The position numbers and the translations under genes were made by a program. A stretch of DNA of 64,000 nucleotides from Litoribacillus peritrichatus (GTDB lineage: Bacteria > Pseudomonadota > Gammaproteobacteria > Pseudomonadales > Litoribrevibacteraceae): assembly GCF_039537985.1 (NCBI RefSeq), contig NZ_BAABBN010000004.1, positions 434,001-498,000 on the forward strand, read 5' to 3'. This document shows positions 50,217-59,591 of the stretch, piece after piece (the first letter of the stretch is position 1; every line of letters begins with the position of its first letter). The notes under the pieces are model-generated. The model was not told the DNA's origin and made no database searches. It worked only from the letters and a program-made list of their open reading frames with translations.

Positions 50217-50873
50217 ATGTCATTTAAAGTCGTTGAAAGTCTTTCAGAGCAAATTGCTACCCATTTAGCTTCTAAGATCATTCGTGGTGAAATAAAGCCG
50301 GGGGAGAGAATTCAGGAATTGCGCATCGCTGGCGAACTGGATGTCAGTCGGGGGTCGGTCAGAGAAGCATTATTAATTCTGGAGCGTCGGCATTTGGTGG
50401 ATATTATTCCTCGCCGAGGTGCGGTTGTGACTGAAATAACGCGTTCTCACGTTGAAAACCTGTATGAAGTGTACGGCGAACTGTTGGAACTGTTGGCGGT
50501 TAAAGTAACCGAGAACTGGTCAGGCGCTGACCTTGATCCGCTGATTAAAAAGTTTGAAGTGATGCGTGCGGCTAAAATTGGCGGTGAACACTTGGAGCGA
50601 ATTTTTGAACTTGGGTTTGAAATCATGGAGCAAGCCTATTCAATAGCGAAAAACGTGTATCTGATGGAGGTGCTCATCAATTTCAAACCCGTCGTCCAAC
50701 GGACTTATTATTTAGCGCTAAAGAGTAAGGGCGGAGATTTTCAGGATAATGTGGCTTTTTTCGAGGGAATCATGGAATCCGTGGTGACGCGAAATAAAGA
50801 AAAAAGTGCACAGCTGGTTCGCAGCTACGTTGACACTCAAAAGCTAGAAGTTCTGAAAACCTTAGACGACTAA
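50217..50873 (+). CDS. GntR-family transcription regulator (FCD domain)
   Basis: 218 residues. N-terminal winged helix-turn-helix (about 8-72) with GEIKPGERIQELRIAGELDV and SRGSVREALLILERRHLVDI, then a helical FCD ligand-binding domain. The place before smc is where pseudomonads also carry a GntR regulator, as I recall. Its target and ligand are not evident. No operator is obvious in the 200-base gap upstream. Confidence 0.9.
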   Translation: MSFKVVESLSEQIATHLASKIIRGEIKPGERIQELRIAGELDVSRGSVREALLILERRHLVDIIPRRGAVVTEITRSHVENLYEVYGELLELLAVKVTENWSGADLDPLIKKFEVMRAAKIGGEHLERIFELGFEIMEQAYSIAKNVYLMEVLINFKPVVQRTYYLALKSKGGDFQDNVAFFEGIMESVVTRNKEKSAQLVRSYVDTQKLEVLKTLDD

Positions 50874-50938
50874 TTAAGTATTACTACAGATTACTATCCC
50901 ATAAGACTGGCTGACCGAATTCACGAGATCTCCATTGT

Positions 50939-53900
50939 ATGAGACTTAAATGCATTAAACTGGCGGGCTTCAAATCCTTTGTTGATCCGACCACCATTCC
51001 TTTCCCTAGTAATATGTGTGGCATTGTCGGGCCGAATGGTTGCGGAAAGTCGAATACCATTGATGCGGTGAAGTGGGTTATGGGGGAGTCATCGGCGAAA
51101 AACCTTCGTGGTGACTCGATGACGGACGTTATTTTTAATGGTTCTAACTCGAGAAAGCCGGTCAATCAGGCTTTCATTGAACTGGTGTTTGATAATTCAG
51201 ATGGCACTTTGTTGGGTGAGTACGCCGGTTACGCTGAAATATCAGTGAAACGACGTGTTACCCGCGATGGTCAGTCTCAGTATTTCTTAAACGGGACTAA
51301 GTGCCGTCGTCGTGATATTACCGACTTATTTATGGGCACGGGCCTGGGGCCAAGAAGTTATGCCATTATTGAGCAGGGCATGATTTCTCGTTTTGTTGAG
51401 GCCAAACCGGAAGAATTAAGAACCTTTATTGAAGAGGCGGCGGGTATTTCGCGGTATAAAGACCGGCGTCGTGATACTGAAAACCGGATGCGCCGAACGC
51501 ATGAAAACCTGGAACGATTAACCGATTTACGCGATGAATTAGAGCGCCAGCTGGAACACTTGAAGAAGCAGGCGGAATCGGCAGAGAAATACAAAAACCT
51601 GAAATCTGAAGAACGTAAAACCAAGACGGAACTGTTAACGCTCCGCTGGCAAGACCTTGATAATCAGGTGAAAGAAAAAGAAAAACTGATTCAGGATTTA
51701 GAGGTTCGGTTTGAAGCCGCACTGGCGGGTCAGCGCTCATTTGATGCGGACATTGAAGAAAAACGCCTGGCCCACACCGAGGCATCTGATCAGTTTAATG
51801 AAGTTCAAGGCCTCTTCTACCAGTTAGGCTCTCAAATTGCCCGTACCGAGCAATCCATTGAGCATCAGAACGAAAGAGCGGTGAAGCTCGAACGGGATTT
51901 AAACGATGTTAAGCTTCAGTTGGCGGAAGGGCTACGTGAACTGGAGCAGGAAAAAGAACAAAGGGCGATTCTTCAGGATGAGCTGGACGAAATTGAGCCG
52001 GAACTGGAAATGCTTTCCCAAGAACGAGAAGAAAGCTCGTTGATGCTGGAAGAGGCTGAAGAAGCACGGCAACAATGGCAGCAGCGTTGGGATCAATATA
52101 TGGCTGAAGCCTCTCAGCCTGAAAAAGAAGCCGAAGTTCAGCAAACCAAAATTCGTCAGTTCGAAGAAAACATCGACCGTCATATCAGGAAGCAGAAACG
52201 CCTGCAAGAAGAGCAGGACAGCCTGGTCATAGGCAGTGCCGAGGCGGAGATTGAATCACTCAAAGACGACTTGTTGATTCAGGAAGATAAAATTGAACAG
52301 CAGCAAATGTCCATTCAGGCTGCAAACGAAGAAATTTCCTCGCAGCAAGAATCCATTGAACAAAAGCGGAAGCAGGTGGCGAATTTTCAGGCGGAACTGC
52401 AAAGTGCAAAAGGGCGCTTTGCTTCACTGGAAGCGCTACAGCAATCTGCGCTGGGCGATGGTAACGAAGTTATTGATCGATGGTTAAAAAATAATGGTTT
52501 GTTTGATCGGCCCAGATTAGCCAAATGTTTGACCGTGCATGGCGGCTGGGATCTGGCGGTTGAAACCGTACTTGGCGATTTTTTGCAAGCGGTGACGACT
52601 GCCCAACAAACCGTAAATCAACAAATCGCATCTTTCTTTGAGCAAGGTTGCGAAGACGGTGCGTTATCAATCATTACTCAAGGCACAACGGCCGGTTCGA
52701 ATTCATCAGCTCCGTCGGCGCTTTCGGCGCTCATTCCAATTCAGTCCGTGGTGGAGGTTGAAGGTTCTATTGATTTGGGCGGGTTGTTGGATCAAGTTTA
52801 TTTAGCAGAAAATTTAGCCCAGGCTTTGCCTTTGCAGGCGTCGTTACCGGCGGGGCACTCTATTGTTACCAAAGATGGCGTTTGGTTGGGTGCGAATTGG
52901 TTGCGTGTTTCCGGTAATGATGCTGGTAAAAGTGGCATTATTGGTCGCCAAAAAGAACTGGAGTATTTGGAAGAACGTATTGATGAGCTGGATTTTTCTG
53001 TGGAAGACACAGAAATTGAGCTTGAAAGCACACGTTTACAGTTGAAGTCAAAAGAACAGAATAAAGATTTTGCGCAAAAAGAATTGATGCGCTTAGAGCG
53101 GCAATTAAGTGAACTTCAGTCGGAAATGAATGCCAAACGGGTTCGGGTTGAACAGGTTTTGGTTCGTAAAGAACGGATTGACGCTGAAATTGAAGAAGTC
53201 AGTGAGCAAATTGAATTTGATCGTGAGAGTTTGGCGGACGCCAAAATTCTTTGGCAAGAAGCGTTAGAGCTGGCCGAAAGTAACATTGTTGTACGTGAGC
53301 AACTGGAACGTGAAAAAGAGCAAACCCAACAGCAATTAGAAAGTGTTAGAAGCCGATCGCAATCGATCAGCGTGAAATATCAGGACATAAGACTAAAGGT
53401 TGAATCTTTAAGAACTCAAAACCAGTCTGTTCATACCGCCATTGGTCGAATGGAACAGCAGGTTGAGCGTTTACGAGAGCGTAATGAGCTGCTAAACGCA
53501 GAGCTGGAGGAAACGTCTGATCCGGGTGAAGAACTGCGTCTTCAGCTGGAAGAAATGATCGAGCAGCGATTGGACGTTGAAGCACAGCTGACTCAAGCAA
53601 GAAAGGTCATGGAGGAGTTGGATCATTCTGTGTCTGAGTTAGAGCGGTTGAGAAACGAAGCAGAGCATTCTTCCCAAGGGGTTCGGACTACTCTGGAAAA
53701 TCACCGCATGGAATGGCAGGCATTGCAGGTTCGCCGTAATGGTTTAAAAGAGCAGCTTGATGAGCTAAAGGTGGATCTTGAAAATCAACTAACACTTTTG
53801 CCTGAAGGCATTAGCGAAGCAGGTTGGGAAGAGGAGTTGAGGCTGATTCAGGCGCGGATTCAGCGCTTAGGTGCGATTAACCTTGCTGCGATTGATGAAT

Positions 53901-54481
53901 ATCAGAGTCAATCGGAAAGAAAGCGCTATCTGGATATGCAAAATGAGGACTTAACGACGGCTCTTGAAACGCTTGAAAGTGCCATTCGTAAAATTGATCG
54001 TGAGACAAAAGCCAGATTTAAAGATACCTTTGATAAGATTAATGCAGGCCTTGGTGAACTTTTTCCTAAGGTTTTTGGTGGCGGTCATGCTTACCTTGAA
54101 CTGACGGATGATGACTTGTTAACCACCGGGGTGGCGATTATGGCAAGGCCGCCGGGTAAAAAGAACAGTACGATTCACTTATTATCGGGTGGAGAGAAAG
54201 CGTTGACTGCCATTGCGATGGTGTTTTCTATTTTCCAGTTGAATCCGGCACCTTTCTGTATGCTGGATGAGGTTGATGCGCCTTTGGACGATGCGAATGT
54301 GAGCCGATACGCTAATCTGGTAAAAGAGATGTCCAGTAAAGTACAGTTTATTTATATTACGCATAATAAGATTGCGATGGAAAAAGCAGAGCAATTATTA
54401 GGGGTGACTATGCAAGAACCGGGTTGTTCACGGCTTGTATCCGTTGATGTTGAAGCGGCAGCCGCTATGATAGACAGTTAA
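50939..54481 (+). CDS. smc: SMC, chromosome partition/condensin protein
   Basis: 1180 residues. N-terminal ATPase half with Walker A GIVGPNGCGKSNTIDAVKWV (about 26-45), long coiled coils (about 165-500 and 680-1010), a hinge (about 515-670) and C-terminal half with signature LLSGGEKALTAIAMVFSIF and Walker B FCMLDEVDAPLDDANVSRY. It is a Pseudomonas-type SMC, which argues against an enterobacterial or Vibrio source, where MukB is used. zipA follows after about 200 bases. Confidence 0.97.
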   Translation: MRLKCIKLAGFKSFVDPTTIPFPSNMCGIVGPNGCGKSNTIDAVKWVMGESSAKNLRGDSMTDVIFNGSNSRKPVNQAFIELVFDNSDGTLLGEYAGYAEISVKRRVTRDGQSQYFLNGTKCRRRDITDLFMGTGLGPRSYAIIEQGMISRFVEAKPEELRTFIEEAAGISRYKDRRRDTENRMRRTHENLERLTDLRDELERQLEHLKKQAESAEKYKNLKSEERKTKTELLTLRWQDLDNQVKEKEKLIQDLEVRFEAALAGQRSFDADIEEKRLAHTEASDQFNEVQGLFYQLGSQIARTEQSIEHQNERAVKLERDLNDVKLQLAEGLRELEQEKEQRAILQDELDEIEPELEMLSQEREESSLMLEEAEEARQQWQQRWDQYMAEASQPEKEAEVQQTKIRQFEENIDRHIRKQKRLQEEQDSLVIGSAEAEIESLKDDLLIQEDKIEQQQMSIQAANEEISSQQESIEQKRKQVANFQAELQSAKGRFASLEALQQSALGDGNEVIDRWLKNNGLFDRPRLAKCLTVHGGWDLAVETVLGDFLQAVTTAQQTVNQQIASFFEQGCEDGALSIITQGTTAGSNSSAPSALSALIPIQSVVEVEGSIDLGGLLDQVYLAENLAQALPLQASLPAGHSIVTKDGVWLGANWLRVSGNDAGKSGIIGRQKELEYLEERIDELDFSVEDTEIELESTRLQLKSKEQNKDFAQKELMRLERQLSELQSEMNAKRVRVEQVLVRKERIDAEIEEVSEQIEFDRESLADAKILWQEALELAESNIVVREQLEREKEQTQQQLESVRSRSQSISVKYQDIRLKVESLRTQNQSVHTAIGRMEQQVERLRERNELLNAELEETSDPGEELRLQLEEMIEQRLDVEAQLTQARKVMEELDHSVSELERLRNEAEHSSQGVRTTLENHRMEWQALQVRRNGLKEQLDELKVDLENQLTLLPEGISEAGWEEELRLIQARIQRLGAINLAAIDEYQSQSERKRYLDMQNEDLTTALETLESAIRKIDRETKARFKDTFDKINAGLGELFPKVFGGGHAYLELTDDDLLTTGVAIMARPPGKKNSTIHLLSGGEKALTAIAMVFSIFQLNPAPFCMLDEVDAPLDDANVSRYANLVKEMSSKVQFIYITHNKIAMEKAEQLLGVTMQEPGCSRLVSVDVEAAAAMIDS

Positions 54482-54550
54482 ATTTATCCATCGTTAAAGT
54501 GTAACATCGGTAGCAAATGACGGATGTATGAGGGTACAATGTGCGACCTT

Positions 54551-54570
54551 TTTAGTATGCATATACTAAA
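54551..54570. other. Inverted repeat between smc and zipA
   Basis: TTTAGTAT-GCAT-ATACTAAA: 8-bp perfect arms around a 4-base spacer, about 115 bases before zipA. It could be an operator or a weak AT-rich hairpin at the end of smc. The remaining bases of this gap show no recognised promoter. Confidence 0.5.
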
Positions 54571-54684
54571 TTCGGTTGTTAGTTTTGGATGTTGGTTTCG
54601 GTCGCTATGGCAAGCGGGTTTCGGCCTGTTTTTTTAGTCATGGAATAGGTTAGACCGTCATATTATTTTTAGGGTAAAGGGTTC

Positions 54685-55701
54685 ATGGATATCAGTTTAC
54701 GTGAATGGTTGATTTTAGTGGGATTGCTTGTCGTCGCAGCAATCTTGGTTCATGGCTACTTGCATATGAGAAAACATAAGCAAGACGTCATGTCTGAGTT
54801 CAGTAATTTAAACGATAATGAAGATTGCAACGGTGAGTTGCCTAACGGTGGGGCCAGAGTCCGTGGTGATGACGAGCGCCATGAGCCAACCATCGGTCAA
54901 ACGGTGGAAACGGAAGAAAACGCCGATAAAGCCGGTGTTCCTGTGTTAATGGACTCAGTGTCTGTGTCTGAAGAAACGCAGGACGATACCAGTCAGTCGA
55001 GCATGTCTTTTGAGTTTGCAGCAGAAGAGCCTGAACTGAATGTAACGGATACCAAAGAAGCTCAATCTTCTGATTCAGACAAAGAAACTCACTTGGCTGA
55101 TCGCCCGATTGGCCTTTCTGAAATCAGTGAACAATCGGAAGATGTATTACTTCGGTCACCGGAAGAACTGAAAGCGCCGGCTGAACCAGAGATGAGTGAT
55201 CGACGTAAGCAACTAGAGAAGTGTCGTTTGACGACAGATCACCTGGGACCGACCGAAGACCCGGAACGGGTTTTCATGCTGTACGTAGCAGCAAAAGATG
55301 AAACTGTCGGTTTTAACTGTGGCCGTTTGGTGGATGTGGCCGCAGCGTGTGGTTTACGACACGGAAAGATGGATATCTTTCATCGTCATCAGGAGGATAA
55401 TGGTCAGGGCAATGTGCAGTTCAGCATGGTCAGCTCCGTTCAACCTGGCAGCTTTGACCTTGATAAAGTGGATGAGCAAACCACCCCTGGTGTCACCTTC
55501 TTTATGAGCCTGCCTGGGCCGGTTGATAACATTCAGGCCTTTGATTATATGTATGAGATGGCCAAAGTGATTGCTAAAAACATGGGTGGCGAGGTTAAAG
55601 ACGAACAGCACAGCGTGATGACAGCACAAACTGCGGAGCATGTTCGTCAGGAAATTCGGGATTACGAACGCAAAAAACGTCTTTCCAGAACAGCAAATTA
55701 A
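54685..55701 (+). CDS. zipA: ZipA, cell division protein
   Basis: 338 residues. N-terminal TM anchor (about 8-27: WLILVGLLVVAAILVHGYLH), acidic linker (about 40-190) and the FtsZ-binding domain (about 200-325) with RVFMLYVAAKDETVGFNCGR and GVTFFMSLPGPVDNIQAFDY. It links FtsZ to the inner membrane at the division site. It is followed by a strong terminator and ligA. Confidence 0.94.
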   Translation: MDISLREWLILVGLLVVAAILVHGYLHMRKHKQDVMSEFSNLNDNEDCNGELPNGGARVRGDDERHEPTIGQTVETEENADKAGVPVLMDSVSVSEETQDDTSQSSMSFEFAAEEPELNVTDTKEAQSSDSDKETHLADRPIGLSEISEQSEDVLLRSPEELKAPAEPEMSDRRKQLEKCRLTTDHLGPTEDPERVFMLYVAAKDETVGFNCGRLVDVAAACGLRHGKMDIFHRHQEDNGQGNVQFSMVSSVQPGSFDLDKVDEQTTPGVTFFMSLPGPVDNIQAFDYMYEMAKVIAKNMGGEVKDEQHSVMTAQTAEHVRQEIRDYERKKRLSRTAN

Positions 55702-55720
55702 GCTCGTTGGTTGAGCGAAT

Positions 55721-55755
55721 GAAAGAGGCTCCTTAGGGAGCCTCTTTCAGTTTTA
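55721..55755 (+). terminator. Strong hairpin terminator after zipA
   Basis: GAAAGAGGCTCC and GGAGCCTCTTTC pair perfectly over 12 bp around a TTAG loop, followed by AGTTTTAAA. The T-run is short but the stem is very stable. Confidence 0.8.
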
Positions 55756-55838
55756 AATGACACTTTGAATTCAATACGATTTTTATCCGCTATTGGGTTT
55801 AAAGAAACACAGAGACATGAAGTCGGGATTAACAAGAT

Positions 55839-57926
55839 ATGTCAGAACAAATCGGATTATTCGCGGAAGGCAGTGCTTCAGACAAACCTGAAGTACAAGC
55901 AATAATCGAACGGGTGCAAACGCTTCATCAAACCCTCCATAAGTATAATTATCAGTATTATGTATTGGATGATCCGACCGTTCCTGACAGTGAATACGAT
56001 GCGCTTTTTCATGAATTAAAAGCCATCGAAGTGAAACATCCTGAACTCATTACCCCGGATTCACCCACCCAAAGAGTGGGTGATAAACCGCTGACCGCTT
56101 TCCAGACCGTCGACCATGAAATGCCGATGTTGTCGCTGGATAATGTATTCAACGAAGAAGAAATGCGGGCTTTTGATGTTCGGGTGAAGAAAGTCCTGGA
56201 TCAACCTGAAAGTGCTGATATTGAGTATGCTTGTGAGCCTAAGCTGGACGGCATTGCAGCCAGTTTGTTGTATGAAAACGGTTTGTTGGTGCGTGGTGCC
56301 ACCCGAGGGGATGGTAACCGGGGCGAAGACATCACGATGAACTTAAGAACAGTGGCTTCGATTCCGCTGCGTTTGTCAGGAACTGGATACCCTGAGCGCC
56401 TTGAAGTACGAGGCGAAGTTTACATGCCGAAAAAAGGCTTTGAGAAACTGAATCAAAGCGCGCTTGAGTCCGGTGAAAAGCTGTTTGTAAATCCGAGAAA
56501 CGCAGCGGCAGGCAGTTTGCGCCAACTTGATCCTAAGCTCACTGCCAAACGCCCGCTGGAGTTTTGTTGCTACTCAGTGGGGATCGTCGAAGGCGGCAGC
56601 ATTCCGAACAGTCACTTTGATGTATTGAATCAACTGAAAGAATGGGGTTTTCTGACCAACCCTGAAATGGCTCGTGTGGATAACGTTGAACAATGCATCG
56701 CGTATTACCAATCCTTGTTGAATAAACGCGATACATTGCCTTATGAAATTGATGGCATTGTGTTCAAAGTGAATGACTTTGATCTGCAAGATCAATTAGG
56801 GTTTGTGTCGCGTGCCCCACGTTGGGCAATTGCCCATAAATTTCCCGCTCAGGAAAAAATCACCGTACTCCGCGATGTTGAGTTCCAGGTGGGCCGAACG
56901 GGTGCGATCACTCCGGTTGGTCGTTTAGACCCTGTGTTTGTGGGCGGAGTGACGGTATCCAACGTGACGCTGCACAACATGGATGAGGTCGAGCGTTTAG
57001 GGTTGATGATCGGCGATTCTGTGATTGTACGCCGCGCCGGTGATGTGATTCCTCAGGTGGTCAAGGTCGTTGAAGACCGTCGGCCTGAAGATGCTAAGCC
57101 TGTGATCATGCTGACTTCCTGCCCGGTGTGTGATTCCGAAGTAGAGCGAACGGAGGGTGAAGCCGTCGCCCGTTGTACGGGAGGCTTGGTGTGCGCTGCT
57201 CAAAGAAAAGAAGCCTTTGTTCATTTTGCTTCCCGTAAAGCGATGGAAATCGACGGGCTGGGTGAAAAGCTCATTAATGTGTTAGTGGATAAGGGACTCG
57301 TTACCCGTTTGGGTGACTTGTTCCGGCTTGAGGCAAAAACTTTGGCCTCGTTGGAGCGTATGGGTGAAAAATCCGCTGAAAAGCTGATAAACGCTTTGGA
57401 GCAGAGTAAACAAACCACCTTTGCCCGTTTTTTATATTCCTTGGGCATTCGAGAGGTGGGCGAAGCAACCGCTCAAAACCTGGCCAAAGCATTCGGTAAT
57501 CTGGAGGCTTTAATGTCCGCTTCTGTCGAGCGATTGAATGAAGTTGAAGACATCGGGCCTATTGTCGCAGAGCACATTGTTTGTTTCTTTGAAAATGAAT
57601 CCAACCGGGAGGCGATCACTGATTTAATAGCACAAGGCGTCCGATGGGAGAGTGTTGAGGTCAAAGATCCTTCGGAACTTCCGTTAGCGGGAACTACCTA
57701 TGTATTGACCGGATCGTTAGAGCGGGTATCGCGAACGGAAGGCAAAGAGTTGCTACAAAGTTTAGGGGCCAAAGTGGCGGGCAGTGTTTCGAAGAAAACG
57801 AGCTGTGTCGTAGCTGGGCCGGGCGCTGGCTCTAAACTGGCGAAAGCGGAAGAACTGGGTGTTGAAGTTATCGATGAGGACGCGTTTATTGTGCTGTTGT
57901 CCGGTTACGGCATCGAGGTTGAATAA
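55839..57926 (+). CDS. ligA: LigA, NAD-dependent DNA ligase
   Basis: 695 residues. Seals nicks in replication and repair using NAD+. The adenylation Lys lies in YACEPKLDGIAASLLYENG (KLDG); a four-Cys zinc finger (CPVCDS, then RCTGG and VCAAQ), a helix-hairpin-helix region (about 510-600) and a C-terminal BRCT domain (about 610-690) follow. Length and domain order are normal. It follows the zipA terminator, so it probably has its own promoter. Confidence 0.97.
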   Translation: MSEQIGLFAEGSASDKPEVQAIIERVQTLHQTLHKYNYQYYVLDDPTVPDSEYDALFHELKAIEVKHPELITPDSPTQRVGDKPLTAFQTVDHEMPMLSLDNVFNEEEMRAFDVRVKKVLDQPESADIEYACEPKLDGIAASLLYENGLLVRGATRGDGNRGEDITMNLRTVASIPLRLSGTGYPERLEVRGEVYMPKKGFEKLNQSALESGEKLFVNPRNAAAGSLRQLDPKLTAKRPLEFCCYSVGIVEGGSIPNSHFDVLNQLKEWGFLTNPEMARVDNVEQCIAYYQSLLNKRDTLPYEIDGIVFKVNDFDLQDQLGFVSRAPRWAIAHKFPAQEKITVLRDVEFQVGRTGAITPVGRLDPVFVGGVTVSNVTLHNMDEVERLGLMIGDSVIVRRAGDVIPQVVKVVEDRRPEDAKPVIMLTSCPVCDSEVERTEGEAVARCTGGLVCAAQRKEAFVHFASRKAMEIDGLGEKLINVLVDKGLVTRLGDLFRLEAKTLASLERMGEKSAEKLINALEQSKQTTFARFLYSLGIREVGEATAQNLAKAFGNLEALMSASVERLNEVEDIGPIVAEHIVCFFENESNREAITDLIAQGVRWESVEVKDPSELPLAGTTYVLTGSLERVSRTEGKELLQSLGAKVAGSVSKKTSCVVAGPGAGSKLAKAEELGVEVIDEDAFIVLLSGYGIEVE

Positions 57927-57984
57927 CAACCCTTGTGTTTCATAAAATCGATGTTGTGTGAGCCTGATTAAAACTGGAGTTTAA

Positions 57985-58581
57985 ATGCGTTGTTCTTTTC
58001 TGATCCTTATTTTAGGCTCGTTGTTGATGACCGGATGCTCATCCCAGCCGAGTAATATCAATAATGTTTGCACCATCTTTGATGAAAACTCCGACTGGTA
58101 CGATGCGGCCAAAGACGTCCAAAAAAAATGGGGCGTGCCTTTGCATGTCACTATGGCGTTCATTCATCAGGAGTCCAAATTTGTCAGCGATGCCAAGCCT
58201 CCGAGAAGTACTTTTTTATGGATCTTTCCCGGCCCCAGACCTTCATCGGCCTACGGTTATGCACAAGTTCTCGATGAAACCTGGGATCATTACCTAAGCA
58301 AGACAAGAAATTACGGAGCTGACCGGGATGATTTCGAAGACGCTGTTGATTTCATCGGTTGGTACAATTACACCAGTCACAAACGTCTGGGTATTTCGAA
58401 ATGGAATGCAAAGCAGCTGTATTTGGCTTACCACGAAGGGCATGGCGGTTACGAGCGAAAGACTTACCTGAAGAAAAAGTGGCTGCTGAAGGTTTCCAAT
58501 AAAGTGCAGCGAAAAGCCAGTCAATATTTGAAACAGTACAAATCCTGCAAGGCAGACTTGGAACGAGGTTGGTTTTTTTAG
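57985..58581 (+). CDS. Lipoprotein with lytic transglycosylase-like (SLT) fold
   Basis: 198 residues. Lipobox LLMTGC with Cys18. The segment VPLHVTMAFIHQESKFVS carries E63, the catalytic Glu position of SLT-type transglycosylases, followed by SSAYGYAQVLDETWDHY and later YNYTSHKRLGISKWNAKQLY, in the order seen in SLT domains. It would cut peptidoglycan from the outer membrane side. The family is short and divergent, so enzymatic activity is inferred only. It lies between ligA and the UPF0270 gene, 53 bases before the latter. Confidence 0.8.
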   Translation: MRCSFLILILGSLLMTGCSSQPSNINNVCTIFDENSDWYDAAKDVQKKWGVPLHVTMAFIHQESKFVSDAKPPRSTFLWIFPGPRPSSAYGYAQVLDETWDHYLSKTRNYGADRDDFEDAVDFIGWYNYTSHKRLGISKWNAKQLYLAYHEGHGGYERKTYLKKKWLLKVSNKVQRKASQYLKQYKSCKADLERGWFF

Positions 58582-58634
58582 ATCATCCGAGGTTCATCAA
58601 CGCATCTATTAAAGTAACATTGGAGTACCCTTTC

Positions 58635-58898
58635 ATGGCGGTTGAAGTACCATGGAAAAGCCTTTCTGCAGATGCCCTTAATGGCATCATTGAATCCTTT
58701 GTCAGCCGAGAAGGCACTGACTATGGGGAGCAAGAACAAACCCTTGAAAACAAGTGTCAGCAACTTGCCCAGGCTGTGAAATCGGGACGGGTTATCATTG
58801 TCTTTGATGAAGACTCTGAGACTTGCAATTTACTGACCAAAGAAGAGTGGAACGGGCTTCAAAACCGTTCAGCGGAAGATGAGTACTTTGGCTGGTGA
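58635..58898 (+). CDS. UPF0270 (YheU-like) protein
   Basis: 87 residues. The segment LNGIIESFVSREGTDYGEQE is the hallmark of the YheU/UPF0270 family, with VPWKSLSADAL before it. Function unknown. ATG 58635 has GGAG at a longer spacing; the larger frame from 58569 would overlap the lipoprotein gene and is not used. The E. coli YheU is about 72 residues, so this one has a short C-terminal addition. Confidence 0.88.
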   Translation: MAVEVPWKSLSADALNGIIESFVSREGTDYGEQEQTLENKCQQLAQAVKSGRVIIVFDEDSETCNLLTKEEWNGLQNRSAEDEYFGW

Positions 58899-58919
58899 AT
58901 GAAGGCCTGGCAGGTTCTG

Positions 58920-59492
58920 CTAAGAAGACTTAGTCTGTTTTTTCTGGTGATTTAACGTTTCTTTCCAGTGTTTAATGTGCTCGGGCATTTCGGGTGAGCC
59001 GTTTTGTGTCATTGCTGCGATGTCGGTCGGCCCTTGCTGTAACTCGTTGGCGTGAGCTAAGACGTCTTTAAAACTGATCAGCCCTTTTTTCGCGAGAAAT
59101 AAACCTCGGCTGTAACAAACCGCGCTGGTTTTGCTCTGTTTGTTTCGGATTCGGTGTTCGATGTAGACAAAGCTCCGATCCCAGCAGATGATTTTTGAGG
59201 AAACCTTAAACGACTCAAACGGGGAGAGTTCCTTTAGAAAGCTGATGTTGCGGGCATTGATCATGGGCTTCCACTTCATTTGGGTGAGGGAACCCATGAA
59301 CCCCATTTGTGAGAACAGCTGGATAATGCTCAGATCAAACAGGCTTACATAGCGCGTGTTGGTCATGTGGCCATTGAGGTCTAAATCCGTAGGCCATACT
59401 CGTGAGTTGAATTCTACGGTATCCTTGGATGAAAGCTTGCCGAGACGACGCAGTTTCAATAATAAAATCAACATTCTGAAATAAAGCTTCAT
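58920..59492 (-). CDS. THEM6-like acyl-CoA thioesterase family protein
   Basis: 190 residues from ATG at 59492. Hot-dog fold 4HBT type: FNSRVWPTDLDLNGHMTNTR is the catalytic-loop region and RYVSLFDLSIIQLFSQMGF follows; later FVYIEHRIRNKQSKTSAVCY and GLFLAKKG. The longer frame to 59768 is antisense to the next gene and is not used. The substrate is unknown. Its start is 99 bases from the divergent gene. Confidence 0.82.
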   Translation of the reverse strand: MKLYFRMLILLLKLRRLGKLSSKDTVEFNSRVWPTDLDLNGHMTNTRYVSLFDLSIIQLFSQMGFMGSLTQMKWKPMINARNISFLKELSPFESFKVSSKIICWDRSFVYIEHRIRNKQSKTSAVCYSRGLFLAKKGLISFKDVLAHANELQQGPTDIAAMTQNGSPEMPEHIKHWKETLNHQKKQTKSS

Positions 59493-59591
59493 ACTTACAG
59501 GTACTATAGATAACAATGAGTATGCGAATTTATTCATAACAGAGCTTAAAAATAAAGATAAATCTTCATGGGATGAAACTAAGGAGTACTC

